Assembly (NCBI RefSeq): GCF_932294415.1
Contig: NC_065542.1
Location: 54,866,406-54,930,405, forward strand
Length of the DNA stretch: 64,000 nt
DNA from: Quercus robur
Lineage: Eukaryota > Streptophyta > Magnoliopsida > Fagales > Fagaceae
Reading direction: 5' to 3'
The notes beneath the pieces are model-generated. The model had not been told where the DNA came from. It ran no database searches and saw only the letters and a list, made by a program, of their open reading frames with translations. Position 1 is the stretch's first letter. Each line of letters begins with the position of its first letter. The translations under genes were made by a program, and so were the position numbers. Below are positions 24,623 through 36,593 of the stretch, in pieces.

Positions 24623-25359
24623 GTAAACAAGAGCGCAAAACAATAATTTTGTTGAGATAGAGTAAAGTCACATTTAGAGACAAAACATTCAACATAAGTA
24701 CAATCTTAGCTACGTTCACTAGTAAAAGGAATCTTTTAAAAGTGTAAAATAAGACACCTTGGACGGTGAAAATGGCCAGATACCACCATTTTCAGAAATT
24801 TGTAGCAAAAAAGTATTGTTTCGGAATTAGGGAAATACCACTTTTATGGTACTCGAGTTTGGCAAAATCGAGTACCATTTGGAACTCGACTTTAAGAAAC
24901 TCGAGTTCCTAAAAGTTTTGCCACCGTGGCACTGCTGAGGTGGAAATTGGGCGATTAAAAAAAATAATGTGGTACTCAAGCTTGGTATACTCGAGTACCA
25001 TGCAACACAATACTCGAGTATACCATGCTCGAGTACCTTTTATAAATAAAATGCTGTTTATTTTATTTCTACAGTACTTGAGCTCACCAAGCTCGAGTAC
25101 CTTGTAACTTCCTTTTTTTTTTTTTTTTTTTTTGGGATTATCGATAAATAAACATAAACATAAAATGCTGTTTATTTTATTTCTATAGTACTCGAGCTCA
25201 CTAAGCTCGAGTACCTTGTAACTTTTTTTTTTTGGGGGGGATTATCGACAAATAAACATAAACATAAAAATAAGTAGCTTTTTTATGTTTTTATTTATTT
25301 AAATAGAAGCATTATAAAATATAGAGATTTTAATTTCAAAATATGAATTTAATTTCTAC

Positions 25360-26478
25360 ATTAAGTAAAACTGTTCACTGTTTTCTCGTAAAAATTGTTC
25401 ACTGTTTTCTGCATAAACTATTTCTAGCGTTCTGCATAAAATTATTTTCTATTCAGCAATATTTAAAAAATTGTTCACTCTCTTTTCTACGTAAATTATT
25501 TTCTGTTCACTATTTAAAAAATTGTTCACTGTTTTCTCATAAACCACCTAGTGAAATCGTGTTTTCTAAATTTAAACGCCAAATCTGAATGCTTTTTCAT
25601 GTTTGAATTTCATAATAATCGAATTCATTTTTCTGTATTGATAAAATCTATTTCTATATTAATAAAATTTGCACTCTGCACATCATGTTTACTGTATATT
25701 CAAATCTGCTTACTACATTCATAAAATCTATTTTTTGCATTAAGTAAAACTGTTCACTGTTTTCTCATAAAAATTGTTCACTGTTTTCTGCGTAAACTAT
25801 TTCTAGCATTCTGCATAAAATTATTTTATGTTCAGCATTATTTAAAAAATTGTTCACTCTCTTTTTTGCGTAAATTATTTTCTGTTCACTATTTAAAAAA
25901 TTGTTCGCTGTTTTCTCATAAAACACCAAGTGAAATCGTGTTTTATAAATTTAAAAGCCAAATCTGAATGCTTTTTCATGTTTAAATTTCACAATGAACA
26001 AATTTGTTTTTCTGCATTGATAAAATCTATTTCTACATTAATAAAATTTGCTCTCTGCACATCATGTTTACTGTATATTCGAATCTGCTTACTGCATTCA
26101 TAAAATCTGTTTTTTGCATTAAGTTAAACTGTTTACTGTTTTCTCATAAAAATTGTTCACTATTTTCTGCATAAACTATTTCTAGCATTCTGCATAAAAT
26201 TATTTTCTATTCAGCATTATTTAAAAAATTGTTCACTGTCTTTTCTACGTAAATTATTTTCTGATCGCTATTTTCTCATAAAACACCTAGTGAAATCGTG
26301 TTTTCTAAATTTAAAAGCCAAATCTGAATGCTTTTTCATGTTTAAATTTCACAATGAACGAATTTGTTTTTTTGCATTGATAAAATCTATTTCTACATTA
26401 ATAAAATTTGCACTCTGCACATCATGTTTACTGTATATTTGAATTTGCTTATTGCATTCATAAAATCTATTTTTTGCA
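25360..26478. repeat. Three about 379-bp tandem units in left MULE arm
   Basis: The phrase ctgttcactgttttctc recurs at 25371, 25750 and (ctgtttactg) 26129, a spacing of 379 bp, with the whole unit repeating around it. The third unit has a small internal deletion. The same units occur inverted in the right arm (about 29155-30200), so the array existed before or was copied between the arms. Confidence 0.9.
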
Positions 26479-26483
26479 TTATA

Positions 26484-26986
26484 GACTTGATGGCTCGCTC
26501 TTGCGCCTTCCCCTTTAGATGCTTCCTAGCCTTTTGGATTGCATGAAAACGGTCTAATCGCCTTTGCATTTGATTATTCTCTTGTTCAAAACGAGCAAGT
26601 ATGCTGGCAGGTTTATCTCTAGGTAACTCGGCTGAGCGTGCCTTAGGAACTCGTAACCCATGCCATCAACAATACACCTCCAACTCACACCTCTTCTCTT
26701 ATAGGGTTGACCATGGTGGTTCTGCTACGATGAACTCTATTGTGGTGGTATCTGTACTTAGTTTTGTAGGTTTGCCGACCATGATGTGCCCGACGCTTCC
26801 AAGACTCTCATACGTGTATATTGGCATACTAAGGAAATCTCTCTTCTTTCCAACCCATTTCTCTCCATAGTGGTTTGTGTATGTCTGTAGTTGTTGATCT
26901 GCTGGAACTTGTGATAATCCATTTGTTGAAGTAGATCTAAACTTGTTTCGCATTGTACGATTTGATGTTGATGTGTTGCGACTCAT
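26484..26986 (-). pseudogene. Coding remnant inside the MULE, family not recognised
   Basis: From ATG 26986 a 95-codon frame reads MSRNTSTSNRTMRNKF, then EKWVGKKRDF and SVGHIMVGKP, and stops at 26699. In another frame at about 26650-26484 the sequence continues as plausible protein rich in charged, heptad-like residues (ILARFEQENNQMQRRLDRF, then IQKARKHLKGKAQERA), predicted coiled coil. Two segments in different frames with an intervening stop suggest a decayed gene carried by the element, perhaps an accessory MULE protein or a captured host gene. I do not recognise the family. Confidence 0.5.
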
Positions 26987-28212
26987 AACTTAGTCAATCT
27001 ACGAAGTTAGTAGGGTAGAAATAAGATCATTATTGTGGTGTATTTATAACCTCATTTCATGTTCCAAGCATTATAATTTCAGTTATTAGGGCTTGTCATG
27101 TCAATACAAGCTGGAAAAACACTACATGAATAGGATTTTAAATGTTCCCAATGTCACAGTGAGATTTGAAGATGTAAGCGGTAGTTGTAGTGTTCTTGAA
27201 CAGAGCATCATATTTAATTGACACAGTGCTATGTCCCTGGCGCCAAGGTAAGATTATTCATATATTTAAGTATTCTTATGAATGTGGATGATATGACTGG
27301 ACGGTGTGTGAAATCGTGCCTAGCTGTTGAGCAGCACGTGTGAAACAGTGGCGTCTATTGGTGCATGTGATTCGTATAACTACAATTGGTGCTACAACAG
27401 TGGGCTGGTGACGTGTCTTCAAAAAACTACTCATGCCACAGTTGGTGCTACATCATGTTACTGTATATTCAAATCTACTTACTGCATTCATAAAATCTAT
27501 TTTTTGTATTAATTAAAACTGTTCACTGTTTTCTCATAAAAATTGTTCACTGTTTTCTACATAAACTATCTTTAGCATTTGCATAAAATTATTTTTTGTT
27601 CAGCATTACTTGAAAAATTGTTCATTGTTTTTTCTGCATAAATTATTCACTATTCATTAGGTGTTTTATGATTCGGATGCTCTAATACCAATGACTACCC
27701 AGGAGAGAGCATAGTAGTAATATGGAAGAATAAACAATGATAAAGTAGATAATAAAGAAGTAAATAGCAAAATAGATATATTCAAAATAAGGTTAAAATG
27801 AAGTATGGAATATGAAAACAGAAACTAGTAAAATCTTACTTGAATAAAAACTTCAGTCTTTGATAAACTTGAAAACAAACTGTTGTCTTTGATACAAGCT
27901 TGAAAATAAAACTGTCTGAAGAGAAAGGTTACTAGATTACAAGATGGGGAGAGAGTACAAAATTCTTTCTGAGGGAGAGGGAAGGCTATTACAAAAGGCT
28001 TTCTAAAACTTGGAACTTAAAATTATGTAATAATAACTCATTTAGTTATAATTTCTCAAAAATATATATAAAGAAAATTCAGGATTAAAGCCATGCAACG
28101 CATGGAACTTTCACTAGTATCTTTTATAAATTTAAACATTATAAAATATTTCATCCACACTTTAAGGGTATCATTTGATTCATTTCTTTCAATTTAAATT
28201 TTGAACGAATCC

Positions 28213-28243
<31 letters not shown>

Positions 28244-29151
28244 ATCTTTCTATTACATTCCTTCCAAAATGGCAAAATGATAGATAGTTTGATAGCCATC
28301 CAAACGCATCACAAAACAAATATATTTTTTTTCTTTTTTTTTTATGAAAAAAAAAATTCTTTTAAACAAAAATATTTTAAATATCATAGGACATTTCACT
28401 TTTGTTATGTTTTTAGTTGATAACACTTCTATTTCTTGCAAAGTGACATTGTCTCCAAGTTCTTGTTCCACGTGTAAGAGACAGTTTATTTAATTCAGTG
28501 TTAACTATAGCTATGTATCTTGTTAGACTTTGTTTCATAAAATTGCTAAAGAAACATGACTTTTTCTATACCTCTTATTTCAAATTTAATTGACTTTCCT
28601 CTACTAATGGTTACGTTCTAATGTCAACTCATACTTTTGATTGGAAGATTACTGCATAAATTAAGCCTATGTGAGTGGACTCTGATTGGACCAGATATTG
28701 TGTACTGTTCCCCATTCAGTAATCAGCTAGAAAATCTTTAGGTTTCTAAAGCATGGAAGCAATAGGCAGTAGAAATCTAAAAGAGACATTTAGCACTTGT
28801 GTTGCATTAAATTTTGTAGAAATACAATGTAGCTTAGTATGAAAATAATACACATGAAAAATACTTTAAAAAAAATCATGAGAATGGCAAAATAATGTAA
28901 TTAAAAATGTGCAATTCCTAGTGTTTGTACAATGCAATTGTGCAATACTAATGATTAGGTACCCAGGCCATGAGTAGGAAAGAAGTGGCTGCACAATCTG
29001 CAAGCTAGCCAGCTTCAAAAGACTACAATGGGAAGTGTATGCATCCCTATAGAAGTAGATTTGTTACTTGCAAAGCTTGAAGGTAGGCAAATAGACGGAC
29101 ACAATCACTCAGCTACTTGATGCTCTAGAAAGGTAGATTGCATGGCTAAAA

Positions 29152-30200
29152 GTAGATTTTATCAATGCAGAAAAACAAATTTGATTATTGTGAAATTTAA
29201 ACATGAAAAAGCATTCAGATTTGGCTTTTAAATTTAGAAAACACGATTTCACTAGGTGTTTTATGAGAAAACAGTGAACAATTTTTTAAATAGTGAACAA
29301 AAAATAATTTATGCAGAAAAGAGAGTGAATATTTTTTTAATTAATGTTGAACAGAAAATAATTTTATGCAAAATCGTAGAAATAGTTTATGTAGAAAATA
29401 GTGAACAATTTTTATGAGAAAACAATGAACAGTTTTAATTAATGCAGAAAACAGATTTTATGAATGCAGTAAGCAGATTCGAATATACAGTAAACATGAT
29501 GTGTAGAGAGCAAATTTTATTAATGTAAAAACAGATTTTATCAATGCAAAAAAATAGATTCGATTTTTGTGAAATTCAAACATGAAAAAGCATTCAGATT
29601 TGGCGTTTAAATTTAGAAAACACAATTTCACTAGGTGTTTTATGAGAAAACAGGGAACAATTTTTTAAATAGTGAACAAAAAATAATTTTCGCAAAAAAG
29701 AGAGTGAAACTTTTTTAAATAATGCTGAACATAAAATAATTTTATGCAGAATGCTAGAAATAGTTTATGTAGAAAACAGTGAACAATTTTTATGAGAAAA
29801 CAGTGAACAGTTTTACTTAATGCAAAAAACAGATTTTATGAATGCAGTAAGCAGATTCAAATATACAGTAAACATGATGTGCAGAGTGCAAATTTTATTA
29901 ATGTAGAAACAGATTTTATCAATGCAGAAAAGTAGATTCGATTATTGTGAAATTCAAACATGAAAAAGCATTCAGATTTGGCGTTTAAATTTAGAAAACA
30001 CAATTTCACTAGGTGTTTTATAAGAAAGCAGTGAACAATTTTTTAAATAGTGTATAGAAAATAATTTACGCAGAAAAGAGAGTGAACAATTTTTTAAATA
30101 ATGTTGAACAGAAAGTATTTTTATGCAGAATGCTAGAAATAGTTTATGCAGAAAACAGTGAACAATTTTTAAGAGAAAACAGTGAAAGTTTTACTTAATG
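29152..30200. repeat. Three tandem units in right MULE arm, inverted
   Basis: Reverse complement of the left-arm array. The cagtgaacag phrase recurs near 29424, 29803 and 30180. Flanked on the right by the tactcgag-rich outer terminus. Confidence 0.88.
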
Positions 30201-30959
30201 TAGAAATTAAATTCATATTTTGAAATTAAAATCTCTATACTTTACAATGCTTTTATTTAAATAAATAAGAACATAAAAAAGCTACTTATTTTTATGTTTA
30301 TGTTTATTTGTCGATAATCCAAAAAAAAAAAAAAAAAAACTACAAGGTACTTGAGCTTGGTGAGCTCGAGTACTGTAGAAATAAAATAAACAGCATTTTT
30401 TTTATAAAAGGTACTCGAGTCTGGTATACTTGAGTATTGTGTTGCATGGTACTTAAGTATACCAAGCTCGAGTACCACATTATTTTTTTTAATCGCCCAA
30501 TTTCCACCTCAACAGTGCCATGGTGGCAAAACTTCTAGGAACTCGAGTTTCTTAAACTCGAGTTCCAAATGGTACTCGATTTTGCCAAACTCGAGTACCA
30601 TAAAAGTGGTATTTTCCTAATAAGTTCTGAAACAGTGCTTTTTTGCTACAAATTTCTGAAAATGGTGGTATTTGGCCATTTTCACCCACCTTGGACATTC
30701 TAACTTGCTTATCATAACAATTCTTAAGGAAACTAAAACTATAAAATGGAGGTAGGCTTTATAGATTCGACAAGTCATTTGTAGAATGTGGATTAGCCAA
30801 TTTTGTGTCTATGTTTGTCCATATTGGGTGATTTAGTAAGTGACTACCATGTGGTTCTTCAACCAAAGTCCAATTTGAGCTTATAATTTCCTAATTTTGT
30901 AATATGGATGGAACAAAGGAATTAATGATGGATAGAATTATTCTAAAAGAAATTCTTAC

Positions 30960-31447
30960 TTTTCCTTTAAATCCCATCCAGCGAGATCACCAATTTTTGT
31001 CAAAGTAGTTTTCCACGTTTGCACATTCCCTATATTATCCTGGAGGTGCACTTCATATTTTGCAAAGGCATTTGCAAAAGTCCCCCTCTGATGACGCACG
31101 TCATTAGGAACTACATAGTGGAAAACTGGCAGAACTACCAACCCCATCTTCTCCATGCACTCAACAATCTTTGCTAGTTCAATCAAGCACCACTTCGAAG
31201 AGGCATAGTCCTTTGAGAGAATAACGATAGCAACTCTTGATTCTTCTATTGCTTTCAAGAGTTTTGAAGTATTGATTGCTCCCTGCTTGAGTTTTTCATC
31301 AACCCTAAAAGTGGATATGCGTTTTTGTTTCAAACCAAAATACAGATCGTTTGTAAAATAAGTGCTCTCACCTTTGAAACTAAGAAACACATCGTGTGCC
31401 CACCTAGGGGTAGAAGAAGAAGATGGTAATGATGAAGTTAAAGCCAT
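30960..31447 (-). CDS. Intact TIR exon of the TNL pseudogene
   Basis: ATG 31447 opens 162 codons ending at a GT donor (30959-30958) in the same phase as the intact TNL. It encodes HDVFLSFKGES, LKQKRISTFR, then SSKWCLIEL with the catalytic glutamate at residue 90 (NADase Glu of plant TIRs), VLPVFHYV and AGWDLKEK. TIR domains self-associate and cleave NAD+ to make immune signals. There is a short deletion in the GEDTRKTF loop. If the donor is not used, the frame stops at once (KEK-TAA), giving a 163-residue TIR-only protein. The remaining exons are over 6 kb away behind the Mutator-like insertion and carry stops, so either this exon is a relic or it works alone. Confidence 0.8.
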
Positions 31448-31985
31448 GAGAGAAATGGATGAGCTTGAACCGTGAGCAATTTTAGTTTACAGATACAGAA
31501 AATTATAGGTATGACTGAAGAAAGCTTGTTGAAATAACACTGGGCAGTGGAGTGGACTATAGCTAAGTGAGACAAATTAAGTTTCTAGCATTCATGAATC
31601 ATGAGTCAACAATTCATTTTCTATGTGTAAGTGGCCGTCCTCATCTTCTAGTTATCTTCCTGGCCCAACAACTACGTAAATTTAAAAGTAAATTGTTAAA
31701 CTGTATTATTTGGTTTATAATGGGGGACAGGCATATAGAATTTCTGTGCAATATCACATGTGGTGGGTTTGTGAGAGTGAGAAGATGCATGGTATTGGTG
31801 GGGTTCGTGTACTACACTTTCTCTTTTTCTTCTTCTTCTTCTTCTTTTTGTGTGTGTGTGTGTCTAAATGAACAACTCTTTATTGAAAGAGTGGATATCT
31901 TTTTGTCCTAACTAGGTATAGGATACTTTAATTTACATCAGAAAAAAGAAAAAAAAAAGAAAAAAAATGATACTTTAATAAGTTT
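31370..31985. repeat. TNL 5'-flank repeat, copy A
   Basis: The end of the TIR exon and its upstream DNA match 33407-33990 in direct orientation (agaaagcttgttgaaataac, cactgggcagtggagtgg, attcatgaatcatgagtcaa phrases). A TTC/GT microsatellite at about 31826-31863 lies in it. Confidence 0.88.
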
Positions 31986-32418
31986 GGGTTTGGGTCATAA
32001 ACGGGTCGACCCAAAAATGACACGATAAGAAATGTGTCATAAGCGGGTCAACTTACATAACCCGCAATAGACACATTTGACACGCCAATTTATTTGTGTC
32101 AACCCAAAATGACCCACTTAACACAACTCGTTTAACTCATATAACAAATAAATATTTACTTTATTTTAGATTTGTCAAATATCTTTTATATCCAACATAT
32201 ATTTTAAATTTAAAAAGAAAAGTGAGTAATTACAAAAACTTACAAGGGATATAATTGGAAATTGAAACTTTACAAATCCTAGATCTCTAAACCTTACAAA
32301 CCCTAAATCTCTAAACCTACTTATAAATATCTAATTTTTTTTTTCAGATGTACTACTCACTCTACTATATGATAGGCTCAAATCCAATTCTCAAACTCAA
32401 AGTCTCAAACTGGTTATT

Positions 32419-32462
<44 letters not shown>

Positions 32463-33406
32463 GTGTTTAGTGAGTTTTAGAATTAAAGAAAACCGTTTTC
32501 TTGGTGTTTCAAAATTTTGCAGTAATTTTTTCTGCATAATGTTTTTGTTCTATAAACTTTAAACCCATGCGCCGTTATTAATATATGAGATATATTAATT
32601 GTTGATTAAGGCCATGGTTGTAGCTTTTATCTTGTGACATGTGTTTTCTTTTTTGGTGTTTGTATTAGTGTTGGACACCGTCTGCATATCTTGCAAGTAG
32701 ATCTGATGGGTATTGCTTTTAAAACTATTAAGGCATGATCATATTTTGTAACTACTAATACTTATATATATTTTTTTTTTGACATAGAACTTGCACAAAT
32801 GAAATTGGATGAGCTTGTGGAAGATGTTATGAATTTGGACATCAACAAAGAATCTATGGATGATAATCGTAGTCATAGTCAGGATTAGTCTACTGTTTGC
32901 TCCAATTCTTTCAATATTGATACTTAGCATTTGGCAAGTTCCAAAGATATTATATTTTTGTTGAACTATGTTATTTCATTTTTGTTAAACTATGTCATTT
33001 TGAATTTTGGGTTGAAATGTGTGCACTTCTTTTAGAGTGTAAAGAACTTATTTCTAGATGAATATTATATTTTTGTTGAACTATATTATTTTGAATGTGG
33101 GTTGAAGACTTGAAGTGTATGCACTGCTTTTGAGATGTATAAAAAATTATTTATAGATGGATGTTATATTTAATATTATGTAGGTTGAAATGGGTTGTGT
33201 TACATTCATGTCAACCCAACATGACTCGTTTATTAAACGTGTCAAATGGGTTAGGTTAGGTCAACCCGCCTTATTAACAGGTCAGGTTAGGGTTGAAGGA
33301 TCATGACACGATTATTAAATGGGTCGGGTTAGGGTTAAGCCATTTAGTCAAATACCCTACCTCGACACAACATGAACCCAACACGCTAACCCGAATTGAC
33401 ACCCCT
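31986..33406. mobile_element. hAT-like element remnant, about 1.4 kb
   Basis: The right end, read on the minus strand, is TAGGGGTGTCAATTCGGG, a terminus common in plant hAT elements. GGGTCA/TGACCC-type motifs crowd both ends (31990-32130 and 33180-33405). I could not find a matching left terminus or a target duplication, so the left end may be lost or lie at a duplication junction. Inside are a (TC)n run (32411-32460) and a short open stretch at 32786-32888 (DELVEDVMNLDINKES then stop) that could be a transposase scrap. It truncates the TIR exon copy at 33407. Confidence 0.55.
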
Positions 33407-33486
33407 ACTGAGAAACACATTGTGTGCCCACCACGGCACCACCTAGGGTTAGAAGAAGAAGATGGTAATGATGAAGTAAAAGCCAT
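33407..33486 (-). pseudogene. First codons of a third TIR exon
   Basis: Minus-strand ATG at 33486 reads MAFTSSLPSSSSNPRW, nearly identical to the start of the TIR exon at 31447. The frame then shifts after a small GC-rich insertion and is cut off at the hAT-like end (33406). Only the leader before HDVFLSF is left. Its upstream flank is present to about 33990. It marks another TNL duplicate that is otherwise gone. Confidence 0.8.
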
Positions 33487-34068
33487 GAGAGAAATGGTTG
33501 AGCTTGAACAGTGAGCGCGTTTAGTTAACAGTCACAGAAACTTGTAGGTGTGACTGAAGAAAGCTTGTTGAAATAACACTGGGCAGTGGAGTGGAGTGTA
33601 GGTAAGTGAGACAAATTAAGGTTCCGGCATTCATGAATCATGAGTCAATTTATTTTCATTGTGCAAGTGGTCCTCCTCATCTTCCAGGTATCTTCCTGGC
33701 CCAACAAGTACGTAAATTTAAGAGTAAATTGTTAAACTATATTATTTGGTTTTTCATTCTCAAAAATAAAAAAATAAAATTTGGTTTTTAATGGGGGACA
33801 GGCATATAGAATTTCTATGCATTGCATGTGGTGGGTTTGTGAGAGTGAGAAGATGCATGGTATTGGTGGGGTTTGTGTTTTTTTTTTTGGCTAAATGAAC
33901 GACTCCTTATTGAAAGAGTGGATGTCTTTTTGCCCTAACTAGGTATAGGATACTTTAATTTACATCAAAAAAAAAAAAAAAAACTTTAATAAGTTAATAT
34001 TATCAATGATCATTCACATTATTAAAATCATATAATATTTATTGTTTAAATCTAATTCAACAGCCAAG

Positions 34069-34180
34069 AATCTTGTAGTTCGATTAGTTGGCACTTGATA
34101 GTGTTTTCAATAGTCATATTCTTAATTCAAATCCCCTCTCTCCAAACTATAAAATTATCAAAAAATCTCATCCCATGATA
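34069..34180 (+). mobile_element. tRNA-derived SINE head, first duplicate
   Basis: Contains an A-box-like tagttcgattagttggca and a B-box-like aattcaaatcccc at tRNA-like spacing, typical of plant SINE heads. The same element lies at 35480-35590, so it was present before the flank was duplicated. The 3' end and any target duplication are not clear. Confidence 0.55.
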
Positions 34181-34413
34181 CTAGATACTTTTGTCAAAGC
34201 AACTCTCTATTAGTACACATCCTTTGTGTTTTTTTTTTTTTTTTTAAACACTCTTCATGTAGTGGCAGCTCAAGACCTAGCGTAAGGATCCTGTTTATTA
34301 AAAAAAAAAAGCTCTACTTACTTTATAAAAAAAGCACTACTCCATTATAAAAAAAGCCAAAATTTATAGAGTAATGCTATAGAGATACAACTTTTATTAC
34401 ATAGTGTTTACAA

Positions 34414-34584
34414 TTTTTTTTTTTTTTTTGAGAGAGTATTTACCTATGGCGTCCGCTCCTTATGATAACTCTTTATTATCAGACCAAGACACCAATCAAT
34501 ATTTGGTGTAGGCCAAAATTGAATCCTAGATATTTTATTTAACCATAAGAGACTTCACTAGTTGAGCTAACTGGAACTCACTAA
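34414..34584 (-). mobile_element. tRNA-derived SINE, about 170 bp
   Basis: Read on the minus strand it has an A-box-like tagctcaactagtgaag, a B-box-like ggattcaatt, then a body containing gcggacgccataggt and ending in a poly-A tail (T run at 34414-34429 on the plus strand). Flanked by the target duplication tgtttacaa (34405-34413, 34585-34593). The second flank copy near 35860 lacks it, which confirms insertion after duplication. Confidence 0.88.
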
Positions 34585-34819
34585 TGTTTACAAATTGATG
34601 TGTCACAATCACAATTAAAAAAAAAAATCAAATGGTTATTTTTTAGGTGATTGAAGTCTACCAATCACATCAATTGTCACATCAATTTGTATACTTTACA
34701 CAATAAATTTTTTTATGTATCTTTAACATGTTCTATAAATATATGATTATATGTGGTTAAAAAATGATTGTGCACTATTTTTTTCATACCTCCAAAAAAT
34801 CTCTAAAATATTAGACTAA

Positions 34820-35020
34820 GTGTGCATTTGGGTAAAGATTAAAAATTAAAATTATTTCACTATTCAGCTTATTTTTGCTACTATTCATGGGTCCCACTGC
34901 ACTTTTTGGCACTATTCATAGGCCCCACTGTACTATTTCAACTAATTTTTCCCCTTATCTACAGTACATTCAGCAATAATTTTTCAATTTCAGCAAAATA
35001 AGCGGTATCCAAATCCACCC
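34820..35020. mobile_element. Tourist-like MITE, 201 bp
   Basis: Flanked by TAA on both sides (34817-34819, 35021-35023). Inverted ends are GTGTGCATTTGGGTA and, on the minus strand, GGGTGGATTTGGATA, close to the general Tourist (PIF/Harbinger MITE) terminus. The interior has actattcatgggtccc and cagcaaaataagcggtatcc phrases that recur in the related copy at 56042-56241. Confidence 0.85.
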
Positions 35021-35479
35021 TAATAGAAACTTAACCCAATTGAAAACCATAATTTATATGGAAAAAAAAAAAGTTTTGAAATTTCAATTATTGTAAACTA
35101 ATATTTTACATGGTAGATTACTAGATTGTTAATGTTAGCAACCTAATCTCTCACATAGCCATATACCAAACAATCTCCAAGAAAGCCACTATAAACTTAC
35201 CAAACAATCCCCTCTTTCTGCGTTGTAGAAAGGTGACCTTTTTTTTTTCTTGGGAGAAACAAGACGAGTGACTTCAGATAAACAAATTAAGCTTGTTTGA
35301 CGGGTGTGAAAAGCACAAATGCTTTGAAAGAGTGAATGTCTTTTTGTCCTAACTAGGTATCTCGTTGTGTGTGTGTGTATATATATGGGGACAATAGGAT
35401 ACTTTAATAATGATCATTCACATTATTCCAATAAAATAGTACTTATTATTTATAGCGTAAATCTAATTCAACGACCAAG

Positions 35480-35590
35480 AATCTTGTAGTTTAATCTTTT
35501 GGTACTTGATAGTGTTTCTAATAGTAATATCCACAATTCAAATCCCCCTTCCCTTAATTAAAACACAGAGGATGTGTATTGATAGAGATC
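35480..35590 (+). mobile_element. tRNA-derived SINE head, second duplicate
   Basis: Copy of the 34069-34180 element in the second flank repeat: gtagtttaatcttttggtac (A-box region) and aattcaaatcccc (B-box). Diverged at scattered positions. Confidence 0.5.
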
Positions 35591-36593
35591 TTTTGATTCA
35601 AAAGATCTCATCCCATAATTCCAGCAACTTTTTCCGAAGAAACTCTATTAATACACATCCTCTATGTTTTTTTTTTTTTTTTTCTTTTAAAAACTCTTCA
35701 ATTCATGCAGTGGCAGCTCAAGGCCTAACTTAACCTAAGGCCCCTGTTAATTTAAAAAATAAAAATAAAAAATAATGTTCAACTCACGTTATAAAAAAGC
35801 ACCACTCCATTATAAAAAGACCCAAAATTAAAATAATGCTATGTTATGTATATACAACTGATGTGTCACCAATAAAAAAATTAAATTAAATTTCATTCAT
35901 TATTAAGCCATTAAAGTTGTATATTTTACACAATAAATTTTTAAATATCTTTAGCATGTTCCATAAATACATGACTATAAATGGTTAAAAAAGGATTGTG
36001 CACTATTTTTCTTACCTCTAAAAAGATCTCTAAATTATTTGGAAAGAAATATTTTGAGACTTTAATTTTTGTAAACCAATATTTTACATGGTTGATTGTT
36101 AACGTTAGCAACCTAGTCTCCCACATGGCCATATACTAAATAATCTCTATCTCTTTTATAACACCAAAATAAAAATTTATAAAGATTAAAAAAAAAATAT
36201 ATATATATATATATATATTCAATTAGGAATGAAGCTAAAAATCCAATAAACAAATTAGAGGAGGAGAAGTTGGGGAGGTTGCTTTAGTGATCAAGGAATA
36301 AACCACTATAAACTTACTAAGCTTTGCTATATTGTATCATGTACCAAGTAATTCCCCTTTCCACGTTGTGAGAAAGGTGGTCAAGATGAGTGACTTTTAG
36401 GTGAACAAATTAAGCTTGTTTGACACATAGTTATGAACAGCATAAATGGTGATGTGGAAGGCATTTTATGCTTAAGTAGGTGAAAAGAGGATGACAAATG
36501 CTACCATTGGAGAAGCTACTATAAATATTGTATCACTATCATGTACCAAGGTTTGGATTAGCGGTATATGCAAGTAACTCCCCTCTTTCCGTG

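Larger units (their letters stand above)
24765..30686. mobile_element. Mutator-like element with long inverted arms, 5922 bp
   Basis: It begins GGTGAAAATGGCC and ends with its reverse complement, flanked by the exact 10-bp duplication caccttggac (24755-24764, 30687-30696), which fits the Mutator superfamily. The left arm is about 24765-26478 and the right arm about 29152-30686, inverted to each other. The outer 300 bp of each arm holds repeated tactcgag/ctcgagta motifs. Each arm then contains three tandem units of about 379 bp. The interior has a decayed minus-strand coding remnant (26484-26986), a further copy of the unit (27455-27660) and AT-rich sequence. No MURA transposase (WCMC or MULE domain) was recognised, so it looks non-autonomous. 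It sits in intron 1 of the TNL pseudogene. Confidence 0.93.
33880..36400. repeat. Tandem pair of TNL 5'-flank repeats (33895-35240 and 35320-36380)
   Basis: The phrases aaagagtgga/gaatgtcttttt and ctaactaggtat open both copies. The sequences then run in parallel: aatctaattcaac, tagtggcagctcaag, the ttttacacaataaattttt stretch, ttagcaacctaatctctcacat, and the aagcttgtttgac end. The first copy contains a SINE (34414-34584) and a Tourist element (34820-35020) absent from the second. No coding sequence seen. Confidence 0.85.

Noticed and set aside
27680-28140. LTR with primer-binding site (minus-strand tggtattagagc near 27690)
   Set aside because: Only the short primer-site-like word is present. 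I could not find LTR ends or a second LTR.
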